From: Zygosaccharomyces rouxii
Taxonomy: Eukaryota > Ascomycota > Saccharomycetes > Saccharomycetales > Saccharomycetaceae
Length of the DNA stretch: 64,000 nucleotides
Reading direction: 5' to 3'
NCBI RefSeq assembly: GCF_000026365.1
Contig: NC_012995.1
Location: forward strand, 126,501 to 190,500
The stretch's first letter is position 1. Each line of letters opens with the position of its first letter. A program made the translations under genes and the position numbers. Below, piece by piece: positions 46,216 to 55,170 of the stretch. Under the pieces are notes generated by a model. It ran no database searches. It saw nothing but the letters and a program-made list of their open reading frames with translations, and was not told the DNA's origin.

Positions 46216-48200
46216 CTTTCCCCTTGGATTCTTCTTATCGTTATTGATAACGTTAAACAATTACCATGGAGATTTCTGAACTTGAAATACTTAGAACAAA
46301 TAATATACCTATCTACGAACTATAAATTATTCACCATCAGAAACCTCCACCAAAGGAAGCAGTCCAGGCTCCTGCAGCTGACCCACTTCCTGCCGCATTT
46401 CTTGCAGCTCTTGCCCTTCTTTCCTCCTCCTGTATTAGGCTTACAATATGGAAGTGAAGTAGTATTCCATGTATTGATAAAAACTCCGTTACCGGTGGTA
46501 CGGAACGAATGCCCAAACCAGAAGCATCTCCCGGTTCCAAGAAGGAAAGCATACTGCAACTATCCTTCAACTTTGAACTTTTCCAATTTCTTGAGTATAT
46601 TCCCTGAGGGGACAACGGTTTGCCCTTGCAATTATCATCCCTTGGTTCTGAATCTGGCAAAGAATCGTAAGTAATTAGTCGATGAATATCATCGTAATTG
46701 GCAAAAAGCTCACGTCCCCCCCAAGCTATACTGCCAAACGCTTTCCAAGATAAATCAAATCCGTCAGCTGTACCAAAAAATTCCGGCCTTGTTCCCATGT
46801 CCTGTATAAAGTCGTATTTACCGACGTGACTAAGTGGCGCTGAAAAAGCAACTTCCCATGCAGAATAATTTTTATGATCACACAGGTAAGCTTTGCAGTA
46901 TTCAACTTTGTAGAGAATCAAGTTTCCATCCTGTTTCTTGATCCTGTATGGTGCTTTCGGTGGAGGATCCTTGACATTCAATAGAACATATTTGTCTACC
47001 GATACAAATCCCTTATTGAAATTTCGAAAACGAGTTTCAAACAAAGGAATACCAATACCTTCCGAGTTCAAAACACACTTTTTGTAATCTTTCTGTTGAT
47101 ATATTGCACAAGAATCTACGCTGCTAAACAGAAAAACCGGTGATGAGAAATTAGCCGGGACAATAATGGGCATGGTCCTGATATTTGCATTCGGGCTCAC
47201 TGACGTTTGTACTTGCGGACTTATGGGGGTCTTTTCAGCCCCTAGACTCTCGAATTTTTCCATCTAGATTGCCTTGAGTCAATTCAATTTCCACCTTTAA
47301 CTAGGGTGTGGATGGTAAAGTACTAAATTATGATTTTCGCTTAGTCTCCCCCGCCCTCTTTATGCTTTGTATGGATAAACACAACAACAGCCTAATCTCA
47401 AACAATAGTCTAACTGCCGATAGTTCCAGCTGTACTGAGAGAGCGATCCGTCTTGTAAGCTGAACAAGACCAATCTGACAGGTTATCTCTTGTCAACACT
47501 ACAATGCTTAATCCCCATTGTTCTAAAAGTTAAAAAAACCCTGTCCAATAAGCCCACAGTGAATTGGAGGTACAAGTATAAGCCCAACTTCCTGTATATA
47601 ACCTGTCCTGTCTTGACGCCTAGCTTTCATCCGCGGCTATGCTTCACATACTCGTCGTCATTACTGTCTACGTTCCCCTCCACCAATTTCGGAGTAACAA
47701 TATTGACCCCTTCCATGAAGATAAGAGCGAGGAAGGAAGAAGGGGAGAGGTACGAGAATGCGGTGCATATGTGATGTAGTCATGCCGACAGAAACCTATT
47801 GCTCTTTTTTTTTTTTTTTTTCTTTAATCGAGCCCTACGTTTTCGCTAGTGCACAGCCGGTCCATCGGCCCATACCTACCCCGCTTCTATGCATATGAAG
47901 AACAATAGAAATTTGGTACACCTCGAATACGCCATTTCGAAGCTACTTCCATAATAGACTTAGGTGAAAGTGAAATAGACCTGAAAGAAGCTATGTCAAT
48001 GTAAACGGATACACGGTTTGCGATGGTCCATTCAAAAAGGTTTCCTCGTATTATCCACATATTTTTCATTTAATACGATAAGCAAGAACCCTTATGGAAG
48101 AACATTATTCTTGAAACTAACAGAGAAAGGGAAATGGGGTGCCTTTCCCACCTTTCGACATAGAAGAGAAGTAGAGATACCAACCTCGAAATCCATGTCT
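46216..48200. repeat. Tandem duplication, unit 1 (gene B)
   Basis: About 2 kb containing gene B, its 3' flank and about 0.9 kb of upstream DNA. It aligns with unit 2 (48245-50226) throughout, for example CAATTTCGGAGTAA against CAATTGCGGGGTAG, GCATATGTGATGTAGTC against GCATATGTGACGTAGTC, and TTGCGATGGTCCATTCA against TTGCGATGATCCATTCA. Confidence 0.85.
46337..47263 (-). CDS. Unknown family, member B (308 aa)
   Basis: Close paralogue of member C (49301-48360). It begins with a Ser/Pro-rich lead (KTPISPQVQTSVSPN), then NIRTMPII, a core of alternating strands (FLFSSVDS, GIGIPLFETRF, KYVLLNV, YRIKKQDGNLILYKVEYC), the segment DGFDLSWKAFGS, and the highly conserved NYDDIHRLITYDSLPDSEPRDDN. The C-terminal half holds SVPPVTEFLSIHGILLHFHIV and an Arg/Glu helix. 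The last residues are WTASFGGGF, unlike member C's Cys-rich end. No membrane span or signal peptide is seen. Function unknown. Confidence 0.65.
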   Translation of the reverse strand: MEKFESLGAEKTPISPQVQTSVSPNANIRTMPIIVPANFSSPVFLFSSVDSCAIYQQKDYKKCVLNSEGIGIPLFETRFRNFNKGFVSVDKYVLLNVKDPPPKAPYRIKKQDGNLILYKVEYCKAYLCDHKNYSAWEVAFSAPLSHVGKYDFIQDMGTRPEFFGTADGFDLSWKAFGSIAWGGRELFANYDDIHRLITYDSLPDSEPRDDNCKGKPLSPQGIYSRNWKSSKLKDSCSMLSFLEPGDASGLGIRSVPPVTEFLSIHGILLHFHIVSLIQEEERRARAARNAAGSGSAAGAWTASFGGGF

Positions 48201-48244
48201 CGACCACTTTAAAGAATAATTTGGAAATGTCTACTGTCAACAGT

Positions 48245-50226
48245 GTTCCCCCTTCTTTCTTATCTTCGTCAATGACGTTAAAGAGCTACCCTGGAAACCT
48301 CTGAAATCGTGATACTTGAACAAATGATGTACCTATCTACGAATGATAAACCATATTAATCAACAGCAACAACCCGAGCCAGCCATAGCACCAGCTGAAG
48401 CCATTGACATATTCATCGACGAATTCATTGCTCTTCTTCTTCTTTCAGCTGCCTCTCTAGACTGCGCTTCTTGTATTAAGGCTACGATACGGCAATGTAG
48501 CAGTATTCCATGTATTGATAGAAATTCCGTTACCGGTGGTACAGAACGAATGCCCAAACCAGAAGCATCTCCTGGTTCCAGGAAGGAAAGAATATTACAA
48601 CTGTTCCTCAACTTTGAACTTTTCCAATTTCTAAGGTATATTCCCCGAGGGGACAACGGTTTATTCTTGCAATTCTCATCCCTTGGTTCTGAATCTGGCA
48701 AAGAATCGTAAGTAACTAGTCGATGAATATCATCGTAGTTGGCGAAAAGTTCATGTTCCCCCCAAACTGAGCTGTCAATCGCCCTCCAGGACAAATCAAA
48801 TCCATCTGCGGTACCACAAAAGCTCAGTTTAGTTCCAACATTATGCAAAAATTCATATTTCCCCAAGCGAGTAAGTGGGTCTAAAAAAACAACTTCCCAT
48901 GCAGAATAGTTACTATAATAACGCAGGTAAACTTTACAGTATTCAACTTTGTAGAGAATCAAGTTTCCATCCTGCTTCTTAATCCTGTATGGTGCTTTCG
49001 GTGGAGAATCGCTAGCATCTAATAAAACATATTTCTCTATCAACATAGATTCCTTCTTGAAACTTCGAAAACGAACTTGAAACAACGGAATCCCCATACC
49101 TTCTGGGTCTAATTCACACTTTTTATAATCTTGATCATTATATCTTGCGTAAGAATCTATGCTGCTAAACAGGAAAAACGACGATGAGAAATTAGCTGGG
49201 ATAATGGGCATCGTCCTGATATTTAGATTTGAGCTCAGCGGTGTCTGTACTTGAGGGCTTACGGGGAGTTTTTCATCCCCTGGATACGCATTCATTTCCA
49301 TCTTGATTCCTTCGAATCAATTCAATTTTTTGACTTTCATCATAATGTATATGGAAAAGTACCAAGTTATGAATTTCGCAAGGTCTCCCCTCGCTCTCTG
49401 AACAAATCCGTCGGATCGAATACAATCTCTCAAGGATAGTAAAATTTGCCTCGAGAAAAACAATAATAGTCTAATTTCAAACAGTGTTCTGAACCAGGCG
49501 AAGCTGACAGGTTTTGCTCAAGAAAAAGAAAGAAAAGAAGACACAGTGAATGGGATTGTAGTAAAAGTATTACCCTGACTTCACACACCTAGGTAATCAT
49601 TACCGTCTGCTTCCGCCTCCCCCACAATTCATGCCCCTCCACCAATTGCGGGGTAGCACTACCAATAAATATCGCCCCCTTCCATAGATATGACAACGAA
49701 GGAAGACAAGGAGAAGCGCGAATACAGTGCATATGTGACGTAGTCGTCCCGACAGCAACCTTGTTCTTTTTTCTTTCTTTTTTCCTTCGATCGAGCCATA
49801 CGTTTTTGCTAACGCACTACCGGTCTATTGTCCCAGCGTAACCCCGCCTCTATGCAGACGAAGAGTAAACACACTGTGACGTCTATCAACATAGAACAAT
49901 GCTACTTTGACACATCTTAAATACGTCATTTCCAAGCTATCTCATCCCTCATAATAGACCTAAACCAATTGTTTTCTTCTATTATGGCCCATTCCTATTC
50001 CCAGTTTTGCATTAGATGTTAATGTAAATGGATGCACAGTTTGCGATGATCCATTCAATAAGGATACTTCCTTGTAGAATTCACGTATTATTCATTTGGT
50101 AACATAAGCAAGAACTCTTAGGGAAGAGTTTTATCCTTGAAACTACGAGATATGGGAGAATGAGGTCCCTGCCCACCTTTGAGATATAAGAGGTAGAGAA
50201 ACCGATCCCGTAATTTATATCTTGGG
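48245..50226. repeat. Tandem duplication, unit 2 (gene C)
   Basis: The second copy of the ~2-kb unit, gene C with about 0.9 kb of upstream DNA. It is head to tail with unit 1 at a period of about 2.03 kb. The upstream non-coding DNA (49302-50226) matches 47264-48200 and holds no recognised gene. Confidence 0.85.
48360..49301 (-). CDS. Unknown family, member C (313 aa), ends Cys-Cys-Cys
   Basis: Close paralogue of member B, sharing almost all blocks: SPQVQTPLSSNLNIRTMPII, GMGIPLFQVRFRSF, YRIKKQDGNLILYKVEYCK, DGFDLSWRA, NYDDIHRLVTYDSLPDSEPRDEN, SVPPVTEFLSIHGILLH. The C-terminus has a short Ala/Met/Ser-rich linker and ends GSGCCC, a run of three cysteines at the very end, suited to palmitoylation or Rab-type prenylation (CC/CCC ends). 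Member B lacks this. No membrane span is seen, so lipid anchoring is the simplest way to a membrane, but this is inference. Confidence 0.65.
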   Translation of the reverse strand: MEMNAYPGDEKLPVSPQVQTPLSSNLNIRTMPIIPANFSSSFFLFSSIDSYARYNDQDYKKCELDPEGMGIPLFQVRFRSFKKESMLIEKYVLLDASDSPPKAPYRIKKQDGNLILYKVEYCKVYLRYYSNYSAWEVVFLDPLTRLGKYEFLHNVGTKLSFCGTADGFDLSWRAIDSSVWGEHELFANYDDIHRLVTYDSLPDSEPRDENCKNKPLSPRGIYLRNWKSSKLRNSCNILSFLEPGDASGLGIRSVPPVTEFLSIHGILLHCRIVALIQEAQSREAAERRRRAMNSSMNMSMASAGAMAGSGCCC

Positions 50227-50288
50227 AGCTCATTCTCGAATTGAAAAAGTAGTATCGATTATAAAGACTAAAAGAATTTAGTTTAAGA

Positions 50289-52076
50289 ATGCCTAGTATC
50301 AGTAGCGAAAGCGACGATCTCGCGAAAAACGAACACGAGCATATAGAGGACAGTAACCACTACTACGAGAGCGATAATAGTCCGTACAAGAAAAGTACAG
50401 AGGATGAAGCTGTTGCTAATACGGCTACGTTCGGCACGAATAGTGAGAGGGATACGACTGACCCCTCTACAGATTTAGGTAAGCGCGGTAAAAGGCGCAA
50501 GTCGTTAGTAAGTACCCAAGAATCCATTACCCATGTATCGCCGTATGAACAGGATCCAGATCCAGAAAAACACATTTTACAAGAATGGGATTGTTATGAT
50601 CAATTGGGGTATTCCTTGCCCGTTTGGAGGAAGTGGTCCGTTATAGCGGTTATTGGAGTTTGTCAATTGTCTATGAATTTCAACACGAGTGTTTACCCTC
50701 ATGCTATTTCACTAATCTCTGAGGATTTCCATATCAGTAAGCAAGCTGCTAATACTTCACAAATGATTTTCCTAGTGGCTTATGCGTTTGGCTGTGAGTT
50801 ATGGGCGCCGTGGTCCGAAGAATACGGTAGATGGATTGTTATGCAATGTAGTCTTTTTTCATCTAATGTTTGGCAAATTTTAGGCGGATTGGCTCCTAAT
50901 TTTGGCTCGATTATAGTTGCGAGATTTCTTGGTGGTATTTCTCTGGCAGGAGGATCAGTAACGCTGGGTGTCGCTGCTGATATGTGGGATCCCGCGGATC
51001 ACGGATATGCAGTTGCATTTGTGGTTCTATGTTCAGTGGGTGGTACTGTCATTGGTCCCATCTTTGGCGGATTGATGGAGGAACACCTTTCTTGGCACTG
51101 GAATTTTTGGATTCAATTAATATTTAACGGTGTGACTCAAGTTTTGCATTTCTTTATTGTTCCGGAAACGAGATCTACAGTCATCATGGATCGCTCGGCT
51201 AAAAAAATGCGTAAGTCCGGTCGTGATCCCCACGTATATGGACCTGGAGAAGTTAAAGCCTTTTCAGTTAAAGAATTATTAAAGACTTGGATCCGTCCAT
51301 TCCACATGTTTGTATGTGAACCAATTGTCCTATTCTGTTCTTTGCTGTCAGGGTTTGCTGATCATTTGATCTTTATCTGCAATCAAGCATTCGGTCCAAT
51401 CTTTGAACAATGGAATTTCTCGACGACGGCTCAAGGTTTAACTTTTATCACACTGGTGATTGCATATCTTATTGGTTATATGTTGCATTTAATTGATATT
51501 CGACAGCAACGTAAAATTATGGACAAAATGTTACATAGTTCGAGAGGTCCTGAACGAAGATTACTTTTATTACTTTTCCTAGCTCCCCTGTTATCACTAG
51601 GTCTCTTCGGATTCGCATGGACAACTATGGGTCCTCGTTATACACCATGGATCGCACCTGCTATCTTCAGTACGGTGATTGGTATTGGGAATTACAGTAT
51701 TTATATGGCTACGATCGATTATATGGTTTCCGCTTATGGTCCTTATTCCGCCTCTGCTACAGGTGGCAATGGCTTTGCGCGCGACTTATTAGCGGGTATT
51801 GCAGCTATGTATGCCACTCCACTTTACAACAATATTGGCGGTAAATTTCATTACCAATGGGCAAGTACCTTGTTGGGTTGTTTAGGTGTACTCTGTACAA
51901 TTCCAATTTACATTTTTTACTGGAAAGGTCCTACGATCAGAAAAAGAAGCAAATTTGCACAGGCACTCTCTGAGGAATTTGAAGAAGAACGAAGGAGAGA
52001 GCACAAGTATCAGCAGAAGGAACAAGAAGAATGTGCTAATAGTACTACATCGGGAAACGGTGTGGAGGATGTTTAA
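50289..52076 (+). CDS. MFS antiporter, DHA1 (polyamine/drug) family
   Basis: A 595-residue 12-span DHA1 transporter, a different subgroup from the one at 42545. A long acidic, Ser-rich N-terminal region (about 115 residues) precedes span 1. Seen: SVYPHAISLISEDFHIS (start of loop 1), LWAPWSEEYGRW (motif A), ARFLGGISLAGGSVTLGVAADMW (span 4), VPETRST, and YGPYSASATGGNGFARDLLAG in span 10. The C-terminal ~45 residues are charged and Glu-rich. The substrate is unknown. It lies just beyond the tandem duplication. Confidence 0.9.
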   Translation: MPSISSESDDLAKNEHEHIEDSNHYYESDNSPYKKSTEDEAVANTATFGTNSERDTTDPSTDLGKRGKRRKSLVSTQESITHVSPYEQDPDPEKHILQEWDCYDQLGYSLPVWRKWSVIAVIGVCQLSMNFNTSVYPHAISLISEDFHISKQAANTSQMIFLVAYAFGCELWAPWSEEYGRWIVMQCSLFSSNVWQILGGLAPNFGSIIVARFLGGISLAGGSVTLGVAADMWDPADHGYAVAFVVLCSVGGTVIGPIFGGLMEEHLSWHWNFWIQLIFNGVTQVLHFFIVPETRSTVIMDRSAKKMRKSGRDPHVYGPGEVKAFSVKELLKTWIRPFHMFVCEPIVLFCSLLSGFADHLIFICNQAFGPIFEQWNFSTTAQGLTFITLVIAYLIGYMLHLIDIRQQRKIMDKMLHSSRGPERRLLLLLFLAPLLSLGLFGFAWTTMGPRYTPWIAPAIFSTVIGIGNYSIYMATIDYMVSAYGPYSASATGGNGFARDLLAGIAAMYATPLYNNIGGKFHYQWASTLLGCLGVLCTIPIYIFYWKGPTIRKRSKFAQALSEEFEEERRREHKYQQKEQEECANSTTSGNGVEDV

Positions 52077-52496
52077 CGTGATTGACGTTTTACCCAAGGG
52101 TTTATATGGAGTCAAAAATATAATATAAGTTTATATGGTATGATATAGTGTAATATATGGGTTAATAAAAAAGGTTATTACTGTTATAATTTTTTTCTTC
52201 ATTGTTATTGTTGCAACATGGCGTACCAATTAAGAGAAGAAAGCGAAGTCCGTAACCCTTCTAGTAGCGTAAATGACCTTGCCTGGCAATCAAGAAAAGA
52301 CCCTAAAGGTAAAATGGCAGCCATTGGCTACCATGAAGAGGACAATAAAAAATGATTCTGCTCTGGAACGGAATGATATAAATCGAAACCATTTAAGGTC
52401 TATATTGCTTTCTTGAAATTGTTAGATAATGATTGTATAATACCAGAACATTAGTTAGTTAGCATCTGACAATAATAATATCATCACAGTATCAAA
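52077..52496. promoter_or_regulatory. ZRT1-like gene upstream region
   Basis: A 420-base spacer with a Zap1 site (listed separately) and AT-rich DNA. No gene seen. Confidence 0.6.
52300..52310 (+). promoter_or_regulatory. Zinc-responsive element (Zap1 site)
   Basis: ACCCTAAAGGT, fitting the Zap1 consensus ACCYYNAAGGT, 187 bases before the ZIP transporter ATG. Confidence 0.8.
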
Positions 52497-53642
52497 ATGG
52501 AGCACTCTCATATTCATTCAGAACCCTGGTGGACAAAATGGAGTCCAGAGAATGTCACTATAGCTGACGATTCCGTCTCCGAGGCCTGGAAGTATTGCAC
52601 TTTACAAGGCGTATATTTCGGAGAAAATGAATACAACGGTAACCTAGGTGCTAGAATATCATCCATCTTTGTGATTTTAGTTACGAGTTCTGCACTAACA
52701 CTTTTTCCATTAATTGCCAAGAAAGTATCCTGGCTTCGAGTCCACAAGTATGTGTACCTTTTCGCTCGTAGTTTTGGTACTGGTGTCATTTTAGCTACCG
52801 CCTTCATCCATTTGATGGATCCAGCATACCAGGAAATTGGTGGATTTTCATGTGTAGCACAAGTTGGTAATTGGTCCCTTTATTCGTGGTGTCCGGCCAT
52901 TATGTTGACCACCGTCTACTTCACATTTCTGGTTGATTTATTCGGCGGCGTTTATGTGGAAAGGAAATATGGAATTGCACATTCAGAAGACCACGATCAT
53001 GCTATGGATGCCGTTATCGCACCCCATGTACACGATGATTCCCATTTACACAATATGAACAAGGAAACTGTTGATGATAGCAGCCTATCGAAGAAGGATT
53101 CTGTGGATGTCTCTGTAAGGAGTTCTCAGGATACTTTGGAGAAGGTGATTTCATTCAAGAGTGAATTTTCTGCATTTCTAGTGCTGGAATTTGGTGTGTT
53201 ATTCCACTCGGTTATGATTGGATTAAACTTGGGTACTACTGGTGATGAATTCTCCACTTTGTATCCGGTGCTGGTGTTCCACCAAGCTTTTGAAGGTCTT
53301 GGTATTGGAGCCAGATTATCAGCAATTGATTTCCCACATAATAAAAGATGGTGGCCATATGTACTATGCATGGCTTATGGGCTAACAACTCCTATCGCTA
53401 TTGCTATTGGTCTTGGTGTAAGAAAATCCTACCAGAGCAACTCATATGCAGTTAATGTGGTATCTGGTGTTCTTGATGCTATTTCAGCTGGTATCTTACT
53501 GTACACCGGTTTAGTGGAACTATTAGCGAGGGACTTCCTTTTCAACCGTCAAAGGGCAAAGACTCTTAGGGAGTTAATTTTCAACCTATTCTGTTTGTCA
53601 TGGGGAGTTGGTCTCATGGCGTTGCTAGGTAAGTGGGCTTGA
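52497..53642 (+). CDS. ZRT1: ZIP-family zinc transporter, Zrt1/Zrt2-like
   Basis: A 381-residue plasma-membrane zinc importer (S. cerevisiae Zrt1, YGL255W, about 376 aa). Seen: eight hydrophobic spans, the long cytosolic His-rich loop between spans 3 and 4 (HSEDHDHAMDAVIAPHVHDDSHLH), FHSVMIGLNLG in span 4, and the HQAFEGLGIGARL metal-site helix in span 5. The short N-terminus (MEHSHIHSEPWW) is also His-rich. The Zap1 site in its promoter predicts induction under zinc starvation. The assignment of ZRT1 versus ZRT2 is not certain. Confidence 0.93.
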   Translation: MEHSHIHSEPWWTKWSPENVTIADDSVSEAWKYCTLQGVYFGENEYNGNLGARISSIFVILVTSSALTLFPLIAKKVSWLRVHKYVYLFARSFGTGVILATAFIHLMDPAYQEIGGFSCVAQVGNWSLYSWCPAIMLTTVYFTFLVDLFGGVYVERKYGIAHSEDHDHAMDAVIAPHVHDDSHLHNMNKETVDDSSLSKKDSVDVSVRSSQDTLEKVISFKSEFSAFLVLEFGVLFHSVMIGLNLGTTGDEFSTLYPVLVFHQAFEGLGIGARLSAIDFPHNKRWWPYVLCMAYGLTTPIAIAIGLGVRKSYQSNSYAVNVVSGVLDAISAGILLYTGLVELLARDFLFNRQRAKTLRELIFNLFCLSWGVGLMALLGKWA

Positions 53643-53779
53643 AGAAGCCCTGTGTAAATTGTAGAATATTGAATTTTTGGCTTACAAATCATTTTTCCCT
53701 TCTAAACGTATATAAGAACTCTTTGTTAAAGGGACGATCTCCCAAGTTTTCTCGAGGAAGGACAATTAGATAGAGCAAG

Positions 53780-54880
53780 ATGGTTCAAGCTAAGCAATGG
53801 GTCTTAAAGACCACTCCTGTGCCTGGTGAAACATTCAATTTCAATCCTAACGAGTCAACATCAACTTTTCAATTGGCCACTAGAGAACTATCCCCTGAAC
53901 AATTACAAGATGGAGAAGTCCTAGTAGAAGTCATATTGCTCAGTAACGATCCTGCACAAAAGTTTTGGATTGCATCTGTCGACAAGAACTACGCTAGACC
54001 TATAGAACCAGGTGAAGATATTCCTGCTAGAGGTGTTGGTAAGGTCATTGCCTCTAAGAACAACTCGTACGAAGTAGGTGACTATGTGTCTGGTAAGTTA
54101 TGTTGGAACACTCATGTTATAGTATCAGATGCACCTGAGTATGGTTTGCGCAAATTACCAGCAACTGCTGAGGATAAGCTGTGGTATCACCTTTCAGTTC
54201 TTGGTAGTACTGCGCTAACTGCTTACTTCATCTTTTTCCACTATGCAGGTCTAAGAGAACGCCAAGAAGATTACGACAAGACCTTCCTGGTTTCAGGTGC
54301 TGCTGGTGCCGTCGGTACTGTTAGTGTTCAATTGGCTCTTAACGTTTTCAATGCCAAGAAAGTAATTGCCATTGCAGGTGGTCCTGAGAAGGTAAAATTC
54401 GTCGAATCCTTTGACCCCAAGAGAGTCATTGGTGTCGATTACAAGTCACCAACTTTCGAACAGGATTTGTTGAAGGCAGCTGGTGGTGATAAGAATATCG
54501 ATTATTTCGTCGATAACGTTGGTGGTCCCATCCTAGATGCAGGTGCACGTCTTTTGAAGACTCATGCTACTATTGTTGCATGTGGTGGTATCAGTGGTTA
54601 TAACGACAGGGAAAAATTTGTGTTCAAGAGCTACGGTACTGTGATCACAAAGAGATTAACTATCAAGGGTGTCCTAGTCACTGATCTCATGGATAAATTC
54701 CCAGAGGCAGTGAGATCCTTGAAATCGTTTATCGATTCAGGTAAATTAAGTACCAAAGACGCTGCTACTTTCAAAGATGCGACCGGTGATAAGTTTGAAG
54801 ACATTCCTCTTATCTGGAATGGTCTCTTCCACGGTACTAATAAAGGTAAGCTAATTAGCATCGTTAGAAGCCCTCAATAA
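53780..54880 (+). CDS. Medium-chain reductase (YML131W-like)
   Basis: A 366-residue NADPH-dependent alkenal/one oxidoreductase of the leukotriene-B4-dehydrogenase/prostaglandin-reductase group, close to S. cerevisiae YML131W (about 365 aa), whose substrates are not settled. Seen: an N-terminal GroES-like fold with LSNDPAQKFWI, and the Rossmann loop GAAGAVGTVSVQLA at about residues 171-184. It has no zinc-binding motif, as usual in this group. Likely stress-induced detoxification of reactive carbonyls; inference from family. Start is the ATG at 53780. Confidence 0.92.
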   Translation: MVQAKQWVLKTTPVPGETFNFNPNESTSTFQLATRELSPEQLQDGEVLVEVILLSNDPAQKFWIASVDKNYARPIEPGEDIPARGVGKVIASKNNSYEVGDYVSGKLCWNTHVIVSDAPEYGLRKLPATAEDKLWYHLSVLGSTALTAYFIFFHYAGLRERQEDYDKTFLVSGAAGAVGTVSVQLALNVFNAKKVIAIAGGPEKVKFVESFDPKRVIGVDYKSPTFEQDLLKAAGGDKNIDYFVDNVGGPILDAGARLLKTHATIVACGGISGYNDREKFVFKSYGTVITKRLTIKGVLVTDLMDKFPEAVRSLKSFIDSGKLSTKDAATFKDATGDKFEDIPLIWNGLFHGTNKGKLISIVRSPQ

Positions 54881-55170
54881 GCAAGTTATTGTACATTTTT
54901 TCTCTCCTCAACCATTCATGTGAAATAAATCCTAAGGATCTCATATAAGCTCAATAAGGACTTCAACCATATATATATATAAATTTTTTTTTTTGATATT
55001 GTTCATATGCTCATCTCATCTTATCGATATCTTGTCAAATTCGCGATGTTCATGTTTAATCAACATGGAAACCTCCAAAGTCAACTATTTAACTCTAAAG
55101 AGAAGGAAAAAGAAAGGAAGGAAACAGATAAGAGAGAGCTGGCATCTTGCATTCTGATGAAATTAGAGAA
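54881..55170. promoter_or_regulatory. Upstream region of SWP82
   Basis: A 290-base spacer with (AT)n near 54970, a T-run, and CTCATCTCATC at 55010-55020. Confidence 0.5.

Noticed and set aside
46177..46674. 165-codon frame opposite genes A and B
   Set aside because: Antisense to the conserved coding frame of member B; a parallel antisense frame in unit 2 is explained by the duplication.
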